From Pseudomonadota bacterium (GTDB taxonomy: Bacteria > Desulfobacterota > Desulfobulbia > Desulfobulbales > Desulfocapsaceae), in assembly GCA_018820855.1 (NCBI GenBank), contig JAHJNL010000025.1:1-64000 (forward strand): a stretch of 64,000 nucleotides of DNA, in the 5' to 3' direction. This document shows positions 46,180 through 54,672 of the stretch, in pieces. The position numbers and the translations under genes were made by a program. Each line of letters opens with the position of its first letter. Within the stretch, counting starts at the first letter, position 1. Below the pieces are notes generated by a model. It was not told the DNA's origin and did no database searches. It was given only the letters and a program-made list of their open reading frames with translations.

Positions 46180-47055
46180 GTGACACCTTTCATCAACACA
46201 TGGCGGACCATTGGCTGGAACGGTCTCACTCTGTCTTGTCCTGAAAAATGGGAAGCCATTGTCTCCGGAAAGAGGCATCTCCTCTTCGAAGAGGATTTTG
46301 ACCCGATTTTCGAATTACGATGGCAAAAAAACGATGACAGCAACAAAAACCCTGCGGACTCCATTCTGCTCAATCTTAAAAAGGTGGCCGGCCTGTGCAG
46401 GCAAAGACAGCTATCCACCTCCTGGCAGCAATTAGAAAAAAGCTATAAAATCATTCCGCTGGCAGCAGAACAAGACGCTGATCAAAAGGGGGCCCTTCTC
46501 ACCTGTCGACAATGCGGGATCAGCCTCCTTCTCTATTTCTTCCGTCCCCATGCCATGCAGCATCCGGATTTACTAAAGGTTCTTTCTTCCCTGAGCTGCC
46601 ATGGCCCGAAGAAAGGAGATACCCTGTGGTCAATCCAGGATTTTCAAATCCTGCTCCCCGACAGGTATCAGCTCAGCAGTTACAGTTTTGCTGCCGGCCT
46701 GACCCGGCTCACATTCATCGACTGCGGACTCACCATGCATCTCTGCCGGCTGGCCCAGGCATCTCTTCGTCTGCAGACGACTCCGCTTGCTGACTTCATG
46801 ATCCTTCTCAGCGGCATTCCTGTTCCGAAAGGAGAAATCGCCCACCAGGCCCAGTTAGTCTATCACAGCAATCATCCCTCTATTTTCCGGCAGATTCTCA
46901 CTCGGCTCAAGCGTAAACCTTCCTTTCACAGGATGATCTTGCGTCACCACCCAGAATATGATCGTCTGTGCGGGTTATTTTTTGAGGACACAAAACCTAT
47001 TCCCGAGGAACAGGCCAACACCATTCTTGACAGCTATGAAATTCACACCCTCTGA
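46180..47055 (+). CDS. Uncharacterised protein paired with a PqqD-like protein
   Basis: A 291-residue soluble protein without signal peptide or membrane helix. The N-terminal segment WNGLTLSCPEKWEAIVSG...LLFEEDFDPIFELRW resembles a domain often found beside PqqD-like proteins in Desulfobacterota, from memory. It contains several Cys (near 92, 130, 133, 161) without a clear metal motif. The start is a GTG at 46180, seven bases after the upstream stop; no strong ribosome-binding site is visible. The downstream PqqD-like gene starts inside its last 20 bases. No function is assigned. Confidence 0.7.
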   Translation: MTPFINTWRTIGWNGLTLSCPEKWEAIVSGKRHLLFEEDFDPIFELRWQKNDDSNKNPADSILLNLKKVAGLCRQRQLSTSWQQLEKSYKIIPLAAEQDADQKGALLTCRQCGISLLLYFFRPHAMQHPDLLKVLSSLSCHGPKKGDTLWSIQDFQILLPDRYQLSSYSFAAGLTRLTFIDCGLTMHLCRLAQASLRLQTTPLADFMILLSGIPVPKGEIAHQAQLVYHSNHPSIFRQILTRLKRKPSFHRMILRHHPEYDRLCGLFFEDTKPIPEEQANTILDSYEIHTL

Positions 47056-47416
47056 TAACTCCTCCTCGTTCAATCGAACTCAAGCTCTGGAGTGCGTCCC
47101 CACACAAAATGACACCATCCAGTGGCAGCAACTTGACAACGGAGAAATCCTCTTCACCTATCCACTCCCTCTGAATTCCTTTTTTAAGGCACTGCATCGA
47201 AAATTCGGCAAAAGCAAGGAAACCGTTCCGTTTAAAAAGCTGCAGCTGGATCGGATGGGAAGCTTTGTCTGGATTGAAATTGATGGCAAAAAATCCGTGC
47301 GGGAAATCATCTGTAATTTTGCTGAAGCCCACAAAGTAACTACCCAGGAAGCAGAACATGCCGTAACAGCCTTTTTAAAAACCCTGGGACAGAGAGGATT
47401 AATAGCTCTGCGCTGA
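47036..47416 (+). CDS. PqqD-like peptide-binding protein
   Basis: About 126 residues. The C-terminal two-thirds match the PqqD fold (LDRMGSFVWIEIDGKKSVREIICNFAEAHKVTTQEAEHAVTAFLKTLGQRGLIAL), a winged-helix-like chaperone that presents precursor peptides to radical-SAM modifying enzymes. The D/N-GxxS-x-xEI pattern followed by a helical 'FLKTLGQRGLI' ending is characteristic. No radical-SAM enzyme or short precursor peptide is visible next to it, so a peptide-maturation role is unproven. The ATG at 47036 overlaps the upstream gene by 20 bases; a longer frame to 46958 is less likely. Confidence 0.75.
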   Translation: MKFTPSDNSSSFNRTQALECVPTQNDTIQWQQLDNGEILFTYPLPLNSFFKALHRKFGKSKETVPFKKLQLDRMGSFVWIEIDGKKSVREIICNFAEAHKVTTQEAEHAVTAFLKTLGQRGLIALR

Positions 47417-47540
47417 TTACCTCAGAATCTATTTTCACGGGACTCATAGAAGTAGGGCCAGAGCAGCACCAGATAACAGACCAACACTTTTGAAATAATC
47501 TTATCAACAACAAAAGAGAGGAACTCGCGACATCGCTTTC

Positions 47541-47726
47541 TTCAAGGTCAAGGGAGAAGCATGCGTTATAACTATCAGTGCTGGGGCCAGTGTATATGAC
47601 CCAACAGAAACCGCCATGGTGGTCCGGGACATGGCGGCTTTGATTCATCAGGCTGACTCCCAGCTCTATCGAGCCAAAGCCAACGGTCGCAATAGAGTCC
47701 AGGCGTCAGGCGTTGCCTCACCCTAG
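47541..47726 (+). pseudogene. Remnant of a GGDEF (diguanylate cyclase) gene
   Basis: The plus-strand frame ending at the TAG at 47724-47726 reads VITISAGASVYDP, then AALIHQADSQLYRAKANGRNRV, which is the C-terminal end of a GGDEF domain. The catalytic GGDEF segment and everything before it are missing: upstream sequence in this frame has no start codon and no GGDEF motif, and the PqqD-like gene ends about 125 bases before. It is a decayed 3' fragment of about 60 codons. Confidence 0.72.
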
Positions 47727-48207
47727 AGCTTTACCCACCTGAGCTTATCCCTCTATTGGTCCAGCCTCCATTGTTGCAAAAAGACCGGAACAGAGAAAGC
47801 CGAAGATTCGTCTTGTTAACACACAATACGCGCAGAACAGACTCATTTTATTTCTGCTTAACACCGACAGCCGCATCTCTCGAAGCAGCAACACCCCCTA
47901 ACGCCCACTATAACAACAAGTTGTACTTCAACTCCGGAAAAGTAGTATTCCTGCCATATCAATCCCAAAGGAACATACTTACGCAAAAGCAACCGCTCAC
48001 ATTCAATATAGTTATTCGGCGTTAACAATTAACAAGTGTAACTACATATTTTATAAATAAAAAAAATCCATTCCTATTGATAATACCCTGACAATACGAT
48101 AAGATACTCAAATAGTGTCAAAAAGCCGTCAGTGGTAACAGAATAAAACTGGCAAGCAGTCTTTCTCAATTACGATTTTTTCAGTCAACCAACCACAGGG
48201 ATACATT
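47727..48207. other. AT-rich intergenic region before the beta-propeller gene
   Basis: No gene is supported in these 481 bases. An open frame at 47756-48025 has no recognisable features. The part from about 48000 is strongly AT-rich and holds a plausible promoter for the next gene. Confidence 0.5.
48077..48105 (+). promoter_or_regulatory. Candidate sigma-70 promoter of the beta-propeller gene
   Basis: TTGATA at 48077-48082 and TAAGAT at 48100-48105, with a 17-base spacer, about 100 bases before the ATG at 48208. In AT-rich DNA such pairs also occur by chance. Confidence 0.4.
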
Positions 48208-51200
48208 ATGGATCGGCATTCGCTAAACAAAAAACTTCACATCGCTGGATATCGTTTCACCTCTTTTATTCTGTTTTTGTTCGTAATGCTCGCACCATTG
48301 CATAGCACTCTGGCGGCATTGCCGGAATCTCGAAACGAATTATTACAGTTTACTGCCGGCGGACATGTGCTGGGATTCAAGAATGACAGTGTCTATATCG
48401 CCGGTGGCGATCACATGTTGAAAGTTGAATTTACCGGAACGACTGGAGCATACCCTGTGGCAAACAAAGCCACACAAAGCGCGTCTGATGCACAAGCGTT
48501 CAACTATGTGACCTACAACGATCTCTGGCCGGGAGTCGATCTTGTCTATAAGGGAACGGCCAACGGCATTTTTGAAAGCACTTGGCAAATCGCACCGGGA
48601 AGCACTCCCGAACAAATCCGCTTGCGCTACAATGCTCCGATAGAAATTGACCCCAGCGGTGACCTGAAGATCAGCTATGAGACCGGCTGGATGCGCGAAT
48701 CAGCGCCAATTGCCTGGCAGCAGATAGATGGCCGCCGCATTCCTGTACAGATTGCATTTAACATCATTGAAGCATCAGATGGTAAAGCAGATGTCGGTTT
48801 CAACCTGGGCCAATACAATCCGTCCCACCCGCTGCTGATCGATCCGATTTTGGATTGGAACACCTTCCTGGGATCGTCAGAGTTGGATGAAGGCTATGCA
48901 ATGACACTCGACGATTCCGACAATATCTATCTGGCCGGCATCAGCGCTGCCACCTGGGGATCCCCAGTAGTGAGCTATCCCGGCGGAAGCGGAAACGCAT
49001 TTGTCGCCAAACTGGACTCAACTGGTGCACTGCAATGGCATACTTTTTTGGGCTCAGAAGAAAGCTATGACAAAGGGACAGGCGTAGCTGTTGACAGCAG
49101 CGGTAATGTATATGTAACAGGTACCAGTTCCTCCACTTGGGGTTCACCAGTAATTGCCCATGGGGGAGGAGGAGGAGACGCATTTGTCGCCAAACTTAAC
49201 AGTTCCGGAAATCGTCTATGGAACACCTTTATCGGATCAACAGGTTACGATGAGGGAAGCGGTATTGTCGTAGACAGTACTGCTAACATCTATTTTATCG
49301 GCACTAAAAACGGGCAGGCATTCGCTACAAAAATGAACACAAATGGCTTTGTTCTGTGGAATAAGTTCATGGGGGAACCGACAAGTGCCGACAAAGGTCT
49401 TGGCATCGCACTGGACGGCGCCAACAATGTCTATGTGGTTGGGGAAAGCATGCTTAGCTGGGGGACGCCGATAACTGCCCACACCGGAGACGGCACTTGG
49501 CCCAGCGTATTCACGGCAAAGATTAATAACAGCGGAGCCCTGCAATGGAATACCTTCATGGGGTCAGCCAACACTGATATGGGCGGTGCCATCACCGTGG
49601 ACACCACCGGCAATGCCTATGTAACCGGCACCAGCGATTCTGACTGGGGATCCCCCTTAAACGCCTTTGCAGCAGGTGGTACGAACGCATTCGTCCTCAA
49701 ACTTGATACAGACGGCGCGCGTGTGTGGCAGACATTCATCGGATCAACAGACGTCAACGTCTGGGGAAAGGCCATCACTCTGGACAGTACCGGCAATCCG
49801 CATCTGGCCGGTTACAGTAATGCCTCCTGGGGCACACCAATAAATGCCCACGCAGGTGGCAGCACTGATGCCTATGCCGCTAAGCTGGACACATTCGGTT
49901 CACTGCAATGGAATACGTTCATGGGGTCGACAGAAGCAGATGAAGGCAGAGCCATTGCGGTGGACCTTGCCGGCAATGTTTACGTAGCCGGCGACAGCGT
50001 TGCCAGCTGGGGTGCACCAATAAATGCCTACGCAGGAAATCGGGATGTGTTTGTTGCTGAAATTTGCGCATCCTGCTATACGGTAAGCACCTCAGCACCT
50101 GTGGATGAAGGTTTTTTTACTCCGACAGTACAGGGAGTTACCAGCGGTGACACCACCACCTTTGATGTCACAGCCAATACCGGCTATACAATCGACACCG
50201 TAACAGGTTGCGGCGGCACATGGACAGAAAGCAACCCATACACCACCGGTGAAATCAGCGACGACTGCACCGTCACTGCCACCTTTACCCTCAACAGCTA
50301 TACGGTGGATACCTCGGCACCTGCAGATCAGGGCAGCTTCAGCCCCACAGAACGAACCGTCAACCACGGCAGCACAACCACATTTGACGTCAATCCCGAA
50401 AACGGCTATTCCATCGACAACGTAACAGGCTGCGGCGGCACATGGACAGGCGACAACCCATACACCACCGGTGAAATCACCAGTACCTGTACTGTCACTG
50501 CCACCTTTACCCTCAACAGCTATACGGTGGATACCTCAGCACCTGTCGGCCAAGGCAGCTTCAGCCCCACAGAACAAACAGTCAACCACGGCAGTACAAC
50601 CACATTTAACGTCAATCCCGAAAACGGCTATACCATCGACACCGTAACAGGCTGCGGCGGCACATGGACAGGCGGCAACCCATACACCACCGGTGAAATC
50701 ACCAGTACCTGTACTGTAACTGCCACTTTTACCCTCAACAGCTATACGGTGGATACCTCAGCACCTGTCGGCCAAGGCAGCTTCACCCCCACAGAACAAA
50801 CAGTCTCCCACGGCAGTACAACAACATTTGCCGTCAATACCGAAAACGGCTATGCCATCGACAGCGTAACAGGCTGCGGCGGCACATGGACAGGCAGCAA
50901 CCCATACACCACCGGTGAAATCACCAGTACCTGTACTGTAACTGCCACTTTTGTCCCCGGCTACACTGTGAACACCTCGGCACCTGCCGATCAGGGCAGC
51001 TTCACCCCCACATCACAGACAGTCAACAGCGGTGAGACAGCCACATTTGATGTCAATGCCGAGAACGGCTATACCATTGACACCGTCAGCGGCTGCGGCG
51101 GCACATGGACAGGTGGCAACCCATACACCACCGGTGAGATCACCACAGATTGTACGGTGACAGCTACATTTACAGAAAAATCTGCTGGTTTTCCCTGGAC

Positions 51201-51240
51201 AATATTTATTCATCTCTTTAGTGACAGAAAAACACCGTAA
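48208..51240 (+). CDS. Secreted SBBP beta-propeller protein with C-terminal beta-repeats
   Basis: A 1,010-residue exported protein. Signal peptide about 1-36 (ends STLA-A). Next comes a domain (about 40-210, DUF7948-like) that usually precedes SBBP propellers. Seven SBBP-type repeats follow (about 216-615), each starting W-x-TF-x-GS and containing GNVYVTGTS...WGSP-like segments. Then five beta-repeats of about 74 residues occupy 624-992, each with a GCGGTW...CTVTATF pair of Cys. The 21-residue tail has no LPXTG or PEP-CTERM sorting signal. It is probably extracellular and binding or adhesive; the partner is unknown. Nothing nearby is an obvious dedicated secretion system. Confidence 0.87.
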   Translation: MDRHSLNKKLHIAGYRFTSFILFLFVMLAPLHSTLAALPESRNELLQFTAGGHVLGFKNDSVYIAGGDHMLKVEFTGTTGAYPVANKATQSASDAQAFNYVTYNDLWPGVDLVYKGTANGIFESTWQIAPGSTPEQIRLRYNAPIEIDPSGDLKISYETGWMRESAPIAWQQIDGRRIPVQIAFNIIEASDGKADVGFNLGQYNPSHPLLIDPILDWNTFLGSSELDEGYAMTLDDSDNIYLAGISAATWGSPVVSYPGGSGNAFVAKLDSTGALQWHTFLGSEESYDKGTGVAVDSSGNVYVTGTSSSTWGSPVIAHGGGGGDAFVAKLNSSGNRLWNTFIGSTGYDEGSGIVVDSTANIYFIGTKNGQAFATKMNTNGFVLWNKFMGEPTSADKGLGIALDGANNVYVVGESMLSWGTPITAHTGDGTWPSVFTAKINNSGALQWNTFMGSANTDMGGAITVDTTGNAYVTGTSDSDWGSPLNAFAAGGTNAFVLKLDTDGARVWQTFIGSTDVNVWGKAITLDSTGNPHLAGYSNASWGTPINAHAGGSTDAYAAKLDTFGSLQWNTFMGSTEADEGRAIAVDLAGNVYVAGDSVASWGAPINAYAGNRDVFVAEICASCYTVSTSAPVDEGFFTPTVQGVTSGDTTTFDVTANTGYTIDTVTGCGGTWTESNPYTTGEISDDCTVTATFTLNSYTVDTSAPADQGSFSPTERTVNHGSTTTFDVNPENGYSIDNVTGCGGTWTGDNPYTTGEITSTCTVTATFTLNSYTVDTSAPVGQGSFSPTEQTVNHGSTTTFNVNPENGYTIDTVTGCGGTWTGGNPYTTGEITSTCTVTATFTLNSYTVDTSAPVGQGSFTPTEQTVSHGSTTTFAVNTENGYAIDSVTGCGGTWTGSNPYTTGEITSTCTVTATFVPGYTVNTSAPADQGSFTPTSQTVNSGETATFDVNAENGYTIDTVSGCGGTWTGGNPYTTGEITTDCTVTATFTEKSAGFPWTIFIHLFSDRKTP
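50077..51183 (+). repeat. Five tandem 222-bp coding repeats
   Basis: Unit boundaries are about 50077, 50299, 50521, 50743 and 50962 (the fourth is one codon shorter). Units 2-4 are nearly identical in DNA; units 1 and 5 are more diverged. Each encodes YTV-x-TSAP...CGGTW...PYTTGEI...CTVTATF. Confidence 0.93.
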
Positions 51241-51258
51241 CAGATGAACAGCGCAAGG

Positions 51259-51286
51259 TAATGGGTCCTGCCTCTGGGACCCATTA
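51259..51286 (+). terminator. Hairpin after the beta-propeller gene
   Basis: TAATGGGTCC pairs perfectly with GGACCCATTA around an eight-base loop, 19 bases after the stop codon. No T run follows, so termination is uncertain. The rest of the gap to 51594 shows no gene. Confidence 0.5.
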
Positions 51287-51594
51287 CCCAAAAGCCTTAT
51301 GATTTTCACAGCAACAGAAAAAAACCAATCTGAATTTTCATGGATAAACATGAGCTGATTTTCAGAAACGGGAGCCAAAAGTCAATATATTGACAAATAC
51401 AACCTGTCGCCCACCACAACACTTGCAGCTTGCTATAAAAAACAACCCGTTACAATGCGGCAAAGGCAAGAGGTGAACTGCTACCTTTCTTTTCTAAATC
51501 AACTGGAAAGACCTGCCATAGCTATTCTGCCCGATACGTCAGCAGCACATTCACTAAGTTGGATTTTCCATCCCGTAGCCTGGTCGACACACCA

Positions 51595-52434
51595 TCATTT
51601 TTGGAAAATTCGTTTTTCCAAAGCCTGGAGATCCTGCCAGGTGGCCTTTTTCATTTCAGGATTCTGAAGAAGATAGCTGGGATGAAAGGTGGGGAGCACA
51701 GGAATTTCCAACCCATCAGCCCCTTGGTACATATGAAAACGTCCACGCAGCCTGGAAAGTGGTTGCGAGAGTCGCAACAGAGCCCTGGTGGCAACCATGC
51801 CCATGGTGCAGATCAATTCAGGCGCAGCAGCCTTGATCTGGCGTTGCAGATAAGAAAAACAGGCATCAATATGCTCTGTCTGCGGCTGAATATGCGGCCC
51901 GACCCCGCATTTTATGATATTGGTGACCAAGACTTCTTCCGGCGCAAGATGAATGGCGGCCAACATCCGTTCCAGCATTTGATCTTCCTGGGGCCCGAAG
52001 ACACTTTTCTCCAGGGCTGAAGTAAAATGTTCCGGGACAGCCAGCCAGTGACCAATGAGGAAAAGACGAATACTCCCTCCCCCCCCTTTTCCAGGGGTAA
52101 CACATTTTCGTTGACCGGCAAGTCCGCAGCTCTTACACAGTGCCACCTCTGCTGCAATTTCAGCAAGGGAGCCCTGATTAGTTTTTTTCCTGGCCGGCTC
52201 CACTCTTATTTCGCTGCGTTTTACCGGCAGAGACAACGCGTTCGTCCTATCTGGGGTTTTTTCCCGCTCACTGCTTGCAAGAAAAGAAGATAACTCGGGC
52301 GCTGCGGGATAGTCCCCGATTGAACTGATCTGGTGACAGTGAAGAACACTGCGAACATCTTGCAGAAACCGGAGGACTTCTTCTTCCATATCCCTCATCT
52401 TTCTCTCGTATTTTTCTTCTTCTCTCTTTTCCAT
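51595..52434 (-). CDS. Uracil-DNA-glycosylase-like protein with altered catalytic motif
   Basis: A 279-residue protein. Residues 1-90 are charged and variable; the rest matches the family-4/5 uracil-DNA glycosylase superfamily. The iron-sulfur Cys pattern is kept (ALCKSCGLAGQRKC; IIKCGVGPHIQP...IDACFSYL), and motif III HPSYLL is present. However, the usual motif I GEAPG...ED is replaced by IGHWLAVPEHFTS, so the normal water-activating residues are missing. It may be an inactive or differently acting member. Both flanking genes are on the plus strand. The start at 52434 has no clear ribosome-binding site, and starts at residues 13 or 16 are possible. Confidence 0.8.
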   Translation of the reverse strand: MEKREEEKYERKMRDMEEEVLRFLQDVRSVLHCHQISSIGDYPAAPELSSFLASSEREKTPDRTNALSLPVKRSEIRVEPARKKTNQGSLAEIAAEVALCKSCGLAGQRKCVTPGKGGGGSIRLFLIGHWLAVPEHFTSALEKSVFGPQEDQMLERMLAAIHLAPEEVLVTNIIKCGVGPHIQPQTEHIDACFSYLQRQIKAAAPELICTMGMVATRALLRLSQPLSRLRGRFHMYQGADGLEIPVLPTFHPSYLLQNPEMKKATWQDLQALEKRIFQK

Positions 52435-52644
52435 CTGCAGGAAAAAGGAAGAAGCGTCTTGACAAAATCAACAGAAGATAAAATAGTTAACTCTGCCTTG
52501 AATTGTTAACAGATCACTGTCTGTCTTCCATGGCACGGCTTTGAATCTTTTTTAAACGGAACACAATCTAATACCACAGCTTGGCTCCGACCTTCTGTCC
52601 GCAAGACAGGCTCATTATATTTTTTCACCCCAGGGAGTATGGAC

Positions 52645-52857
52645 ATGCCTATTTACGAATTCCACTGTGAGGACTGCGGCAAGAATTTTGAAAGCCTGGT
52701 CTTGATAGCCTCTGCAGTTAATGATCTGACCTGCAAACACTGCAACAGTTCAAACATCAAGAAAATGATTTCCGCAACCAGCTGCCAGCCAGCCAAGGGA
52801 AGTCCCATTCCGGCAGGTGCACTCTCCGGCTGCTCCTCACGTTCCGGATTTTCCTGA
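52645..52857 (+). CDS. FmdB-type zinc-ribbon protein
   Basis: A 70-residue protein with the FmdB/CxxC_CXXC_SSSS pattern: MPIYEFHCEDCGKNFE, CKHCNSSNIKK and a Ser/Cys-rich tail. The two CxxC pairs (CEDC and CKHC) bind one zinc. The family is often called a regulatory protein, but its role is not established. The ATG at 52645 is chosen because GGAG then sits seven bases upstream; at the ATG six bases earlier it would be too close. Two hairpins follow. Confidence 0.87.
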   Translation: MPIYEFHCEDCGKNFESLVLIASAVNDLTCKHCNSSNIKKMISATSCQPAKGSPIPAGALSGCSSRSGFS

Positions 52858-52865
52858 GCATAGCA

Positions 52866-52890
52866 ATTGGAGGCCCGTGCGGCCTCCAAT
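52866..52890. terminator. Hairpin downstream of the FmdB gene
   Basis: ATTGGAGGCC pairs perfectly with GGCCTCCAAT around a five-base loop, eight bases after the stop codon. It has no T run of its own; a second hairpin lies six bases further. Confidence 0.6.
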
Positions 52891-52895
52891 CATGA

Positions 52896-52938
52896 CAGGG
52901 GCATATCTTTCACAGGTCGATATGCCCCTGTTATTTTG
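52896..52938 (+). terminator. Intrinsic terminator downstream of the FmdB gene
   Basis: CAGGGGCATAT at 52896-52906 pairs perfectly with ATATGCCCCTG at 52920-52930, followed by TTATTTTG. Two hairpins in a row form a double terminator between FmdB and the converging ftsB gene. Confidence 0.75.
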
Positions 52939-53093
52939 TAACAATTCGCCAGCAACAACTCCTCATACGCCCCACTCCACGCTATAAAAGCTTAGCAGTG
53001 TTTCAGGTTCGCCGGAACAGGCCGACAAGACCATAACCCACGTTATGAGTCAGCCAGATCGGGATAAAGATACTGTCCAGCTGAGCTGTTACC

Positions 53094-53420
53094 TTATTTT
53101 TTCTTCTTTTCTTTGGCAAAGTCAAAAACCATCTCATTTTTCTTCAACATACCATGCTCCTCCCGGGCAACCTGTTCGAGATAGCCCTCGTCATTTTGTA
53201 ATCGTTCGACACCCTCTGCCAATTCCTTATTTTTAATAATCAGCGCCTCTGTCTGCTCTGCAAGCGCTGCCAGGTGTTTCTTCTGCTGATGCAGGAAAAA
53301 CAATCCACGACCGGGAGCAAAAACAATCCACAGGAAGACAGCCCCCAGGATACAGAGAGAAATGCGCAACAAGCGTTTCCGTTGCAGGGGGGAAAGAGAT
53401 GTTTTTCGTTTTTGTTTCAT
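53094..53420 (-). CDS. ftsB: Septum formation initiator FtsB/DivIC-like
   Basis: A 108-residue single-pass membrane protein of the divisome. After a basic cytoplasmic head comes one membrane helix (about 20-38), then a coiled coil with leucine-type heptads (HQQKKHLAALAEQTEALIIKNKELAEGVERLQNDEGYLEQVAREEHGML), the FtsB/DivIC signature, including the late YLEQVAREEHGM. It links FtsL and FtsQ. The ATG at 53420 is used; an in-frame TTG at 53447 would add nine residues. No cell-division neighbours are present. Confidence 0.87.
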   Translation of the reverse strand: MKQKRKTSLSPLQRKRLLRISLCILGAVFLWIVFAPGRGLFFLHQQKKHLAALAEQTEALIIKNKELAEGVERLQNDEGYLEQVAREEHGMLKKNEMVFDFAKEKKKK

Positions 53421-53627
53421 GGTAATAAAGTAGAATACAGGAGTCAATGTTCAGAATCGTGGCTCAAATTTTACCACAATCGCCATACAGGCTAAAAAAA
53501 TACCAGATTGCCAAATAAAATAATTTTGGCCTGCAATTCAGGCAGTTCAGAACAGATCCGATTGCATTATGTTATCTTCAGCCCTCAGCCTATGTAGCTG
53601 AACAGTTCCCTTTCAATAACAGCTTTT

Positions 53628-54050
53628 ATGAGCAAGTCGACTTCTCAATCTCTTTTTCTTGTCAGTGCCTGTCTGGTCGGTCTCTGTACCCGCTATGACG
53701 GAAAGACAAAACCCGACCCTGACTGTTTGAAATTTCTTGCGGGAAGCACCTGGATCCCTGTCTGCCCGGAACAACTGGGTGGCCTGCCTACTCCACGTCC
53801 GGCAGCAGACATCATCGACGGCGACGGCCGGGATGTTCTGCAGGGCAGAGCCCGCGTCTGCACCAAAGACGGTGAGGATGTCACCGCCTCCTTCACCAAA
53901 GGAGCCAGGCAAATTCTGGAGCTTGCCCGACTCCAGGAAATCAGCGGGGCCTGCCTCAAGTCCCGCAGTCCTTCCTGTGCCATTTCCGGAACGGTGGGAG
54001 TCACAGCCGCCCTCCTCGCCGATCACGGATATCGGCTCTACGAATTTTGA
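53628..54050 (+). CDS. DUF523 family protein
   Basis: A 140-residue protein of the DUF523 family, whose function is unknown. Conserved Cys-containing segments are SACLVGLCTRYDG near the start, PVCPEQLGGLPTPRP in the middle, and CLKSRSPSC towards the end, possibly a metal or cluster site. It ends directly against the convergent DJ-1 gene (stop codons adjoin). Confidence 0.9.
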   Translation: MSKSTSQSLFLVSACLVGLCTRYDGKTKPDPDCLKFLAGSTWIPVCPEQLGGLPTPRPAADIIDGDGRDVLQGRARVCTKDGEDVTASFTKGARQILELARLQEISGACLKSRSPSCAISGTVGVTAALLADHGYRLYEF

Positions 54051-54662
54051 TCAGCCTGGTTTACGATTTTCTCCCCAAGCAAACTCCATTTGTCTGGCTG
54101 TTTTTTCAGCAAGTTCAGATCCATACAATCTGCTCACCAGGTGTAAACTCATATCAATACCTGCCGAAATTCCAGCAGAGGTGACGACAGTGCCTGCATC
54201 TATCCAAGGCCTTGCCTCATGAACAGTCAGATTCGGGTAACTCCTGCGCAGATCGGGAATATCCTGCCAATGCGTTGTGACATTCTCGTTTGTCAACACA
54301 TCGGCTTTTGCCAGCAAAAAGGCCCCTGTGCAAACAGAGGCTACTAACTTTGCCTTCTTTGCCTGTTCAGCAATCCAGTCCAGTACCCGTGCCTTAGACA
54401 TTTCTCGGTTATGCACACCACCTGCAACAATCAAGACATCTATTTCCGGGTGATTGTGAAATCCATAAGACGGATTCACACTATAACCACCCCGGGCCAT
54501 AACGACATCGCCTTTTTCACTGACTAAAAAGACATTGAATGGATCTGCAGAGCTACAAATTCTTGATGCAGTCGAAAAAACCTCAAATGGCCCGGAAAAA
54601 TCCAGGACCTCAGCCTGGTCGTAAATATAAAGTGCAACATTCAATTGCTCCCTTTCACGCAT
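54051..54662 (-). CDS. DJ-1/PfpI family protein
   Basis: A 203-residue class-I glutamine-amidotransferase-like fold. The nucleophile elbow is SVCTGAFLLA (Cys), and the preceding LIVAGGVHN and later TSAGISAGIDMSLHLVSRLYG are typical of the DJ-1/PfpI group that resembles isonitrile hydratase and the N-terminal domain of GlxA-type regulators. No AraC domain follows, so it is the stand-alone enzyme-like form; the substrate is unknown. The ATG at 54662 avoids the longer frame that would overlap tatC; it begins 11 bases after the tatC stop and is likely co-transcribed with tatC. Confidence 0.87.
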   Translation of the reverse strand: MREREQLNVALYIYDQAEVLDFSGPFEVFSTASRICSSADPFNVFLVSEKGDVVMARGGYSVNPSYGFHNHPEIDVLIVAGGVHNREMSKARVLDWIAEQAKKAKLVASVCTGAFLLAKADVLTNENVTTHWQDIPDLRRSYPNLTVHEARPWIDAGTVVTSAGISAGIDMSLHLVSRLYGSELAEKTARQMEFAWGENRKPG

Positions 54663-54672
54663 CACTCCACTC

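Noticed and set aside
47756-48025. Open frame of 89 codons between the GGDEF remnant and the beta-propeller gene
   Set aside because: No ribosome-binding site or domain; it lies in AT-rich decayed sequence.
50077-51183. CRISPR-like direct repeats
   Set aside because: The repeats are 222-bp in-frame coding units with no unique spacers of fixed length.
51559-52020. Plus-strand open frame over the glycosylase-like gene
   Set aside because: It is an antisense shadow of a gene with conserved motifs on the minus strand.
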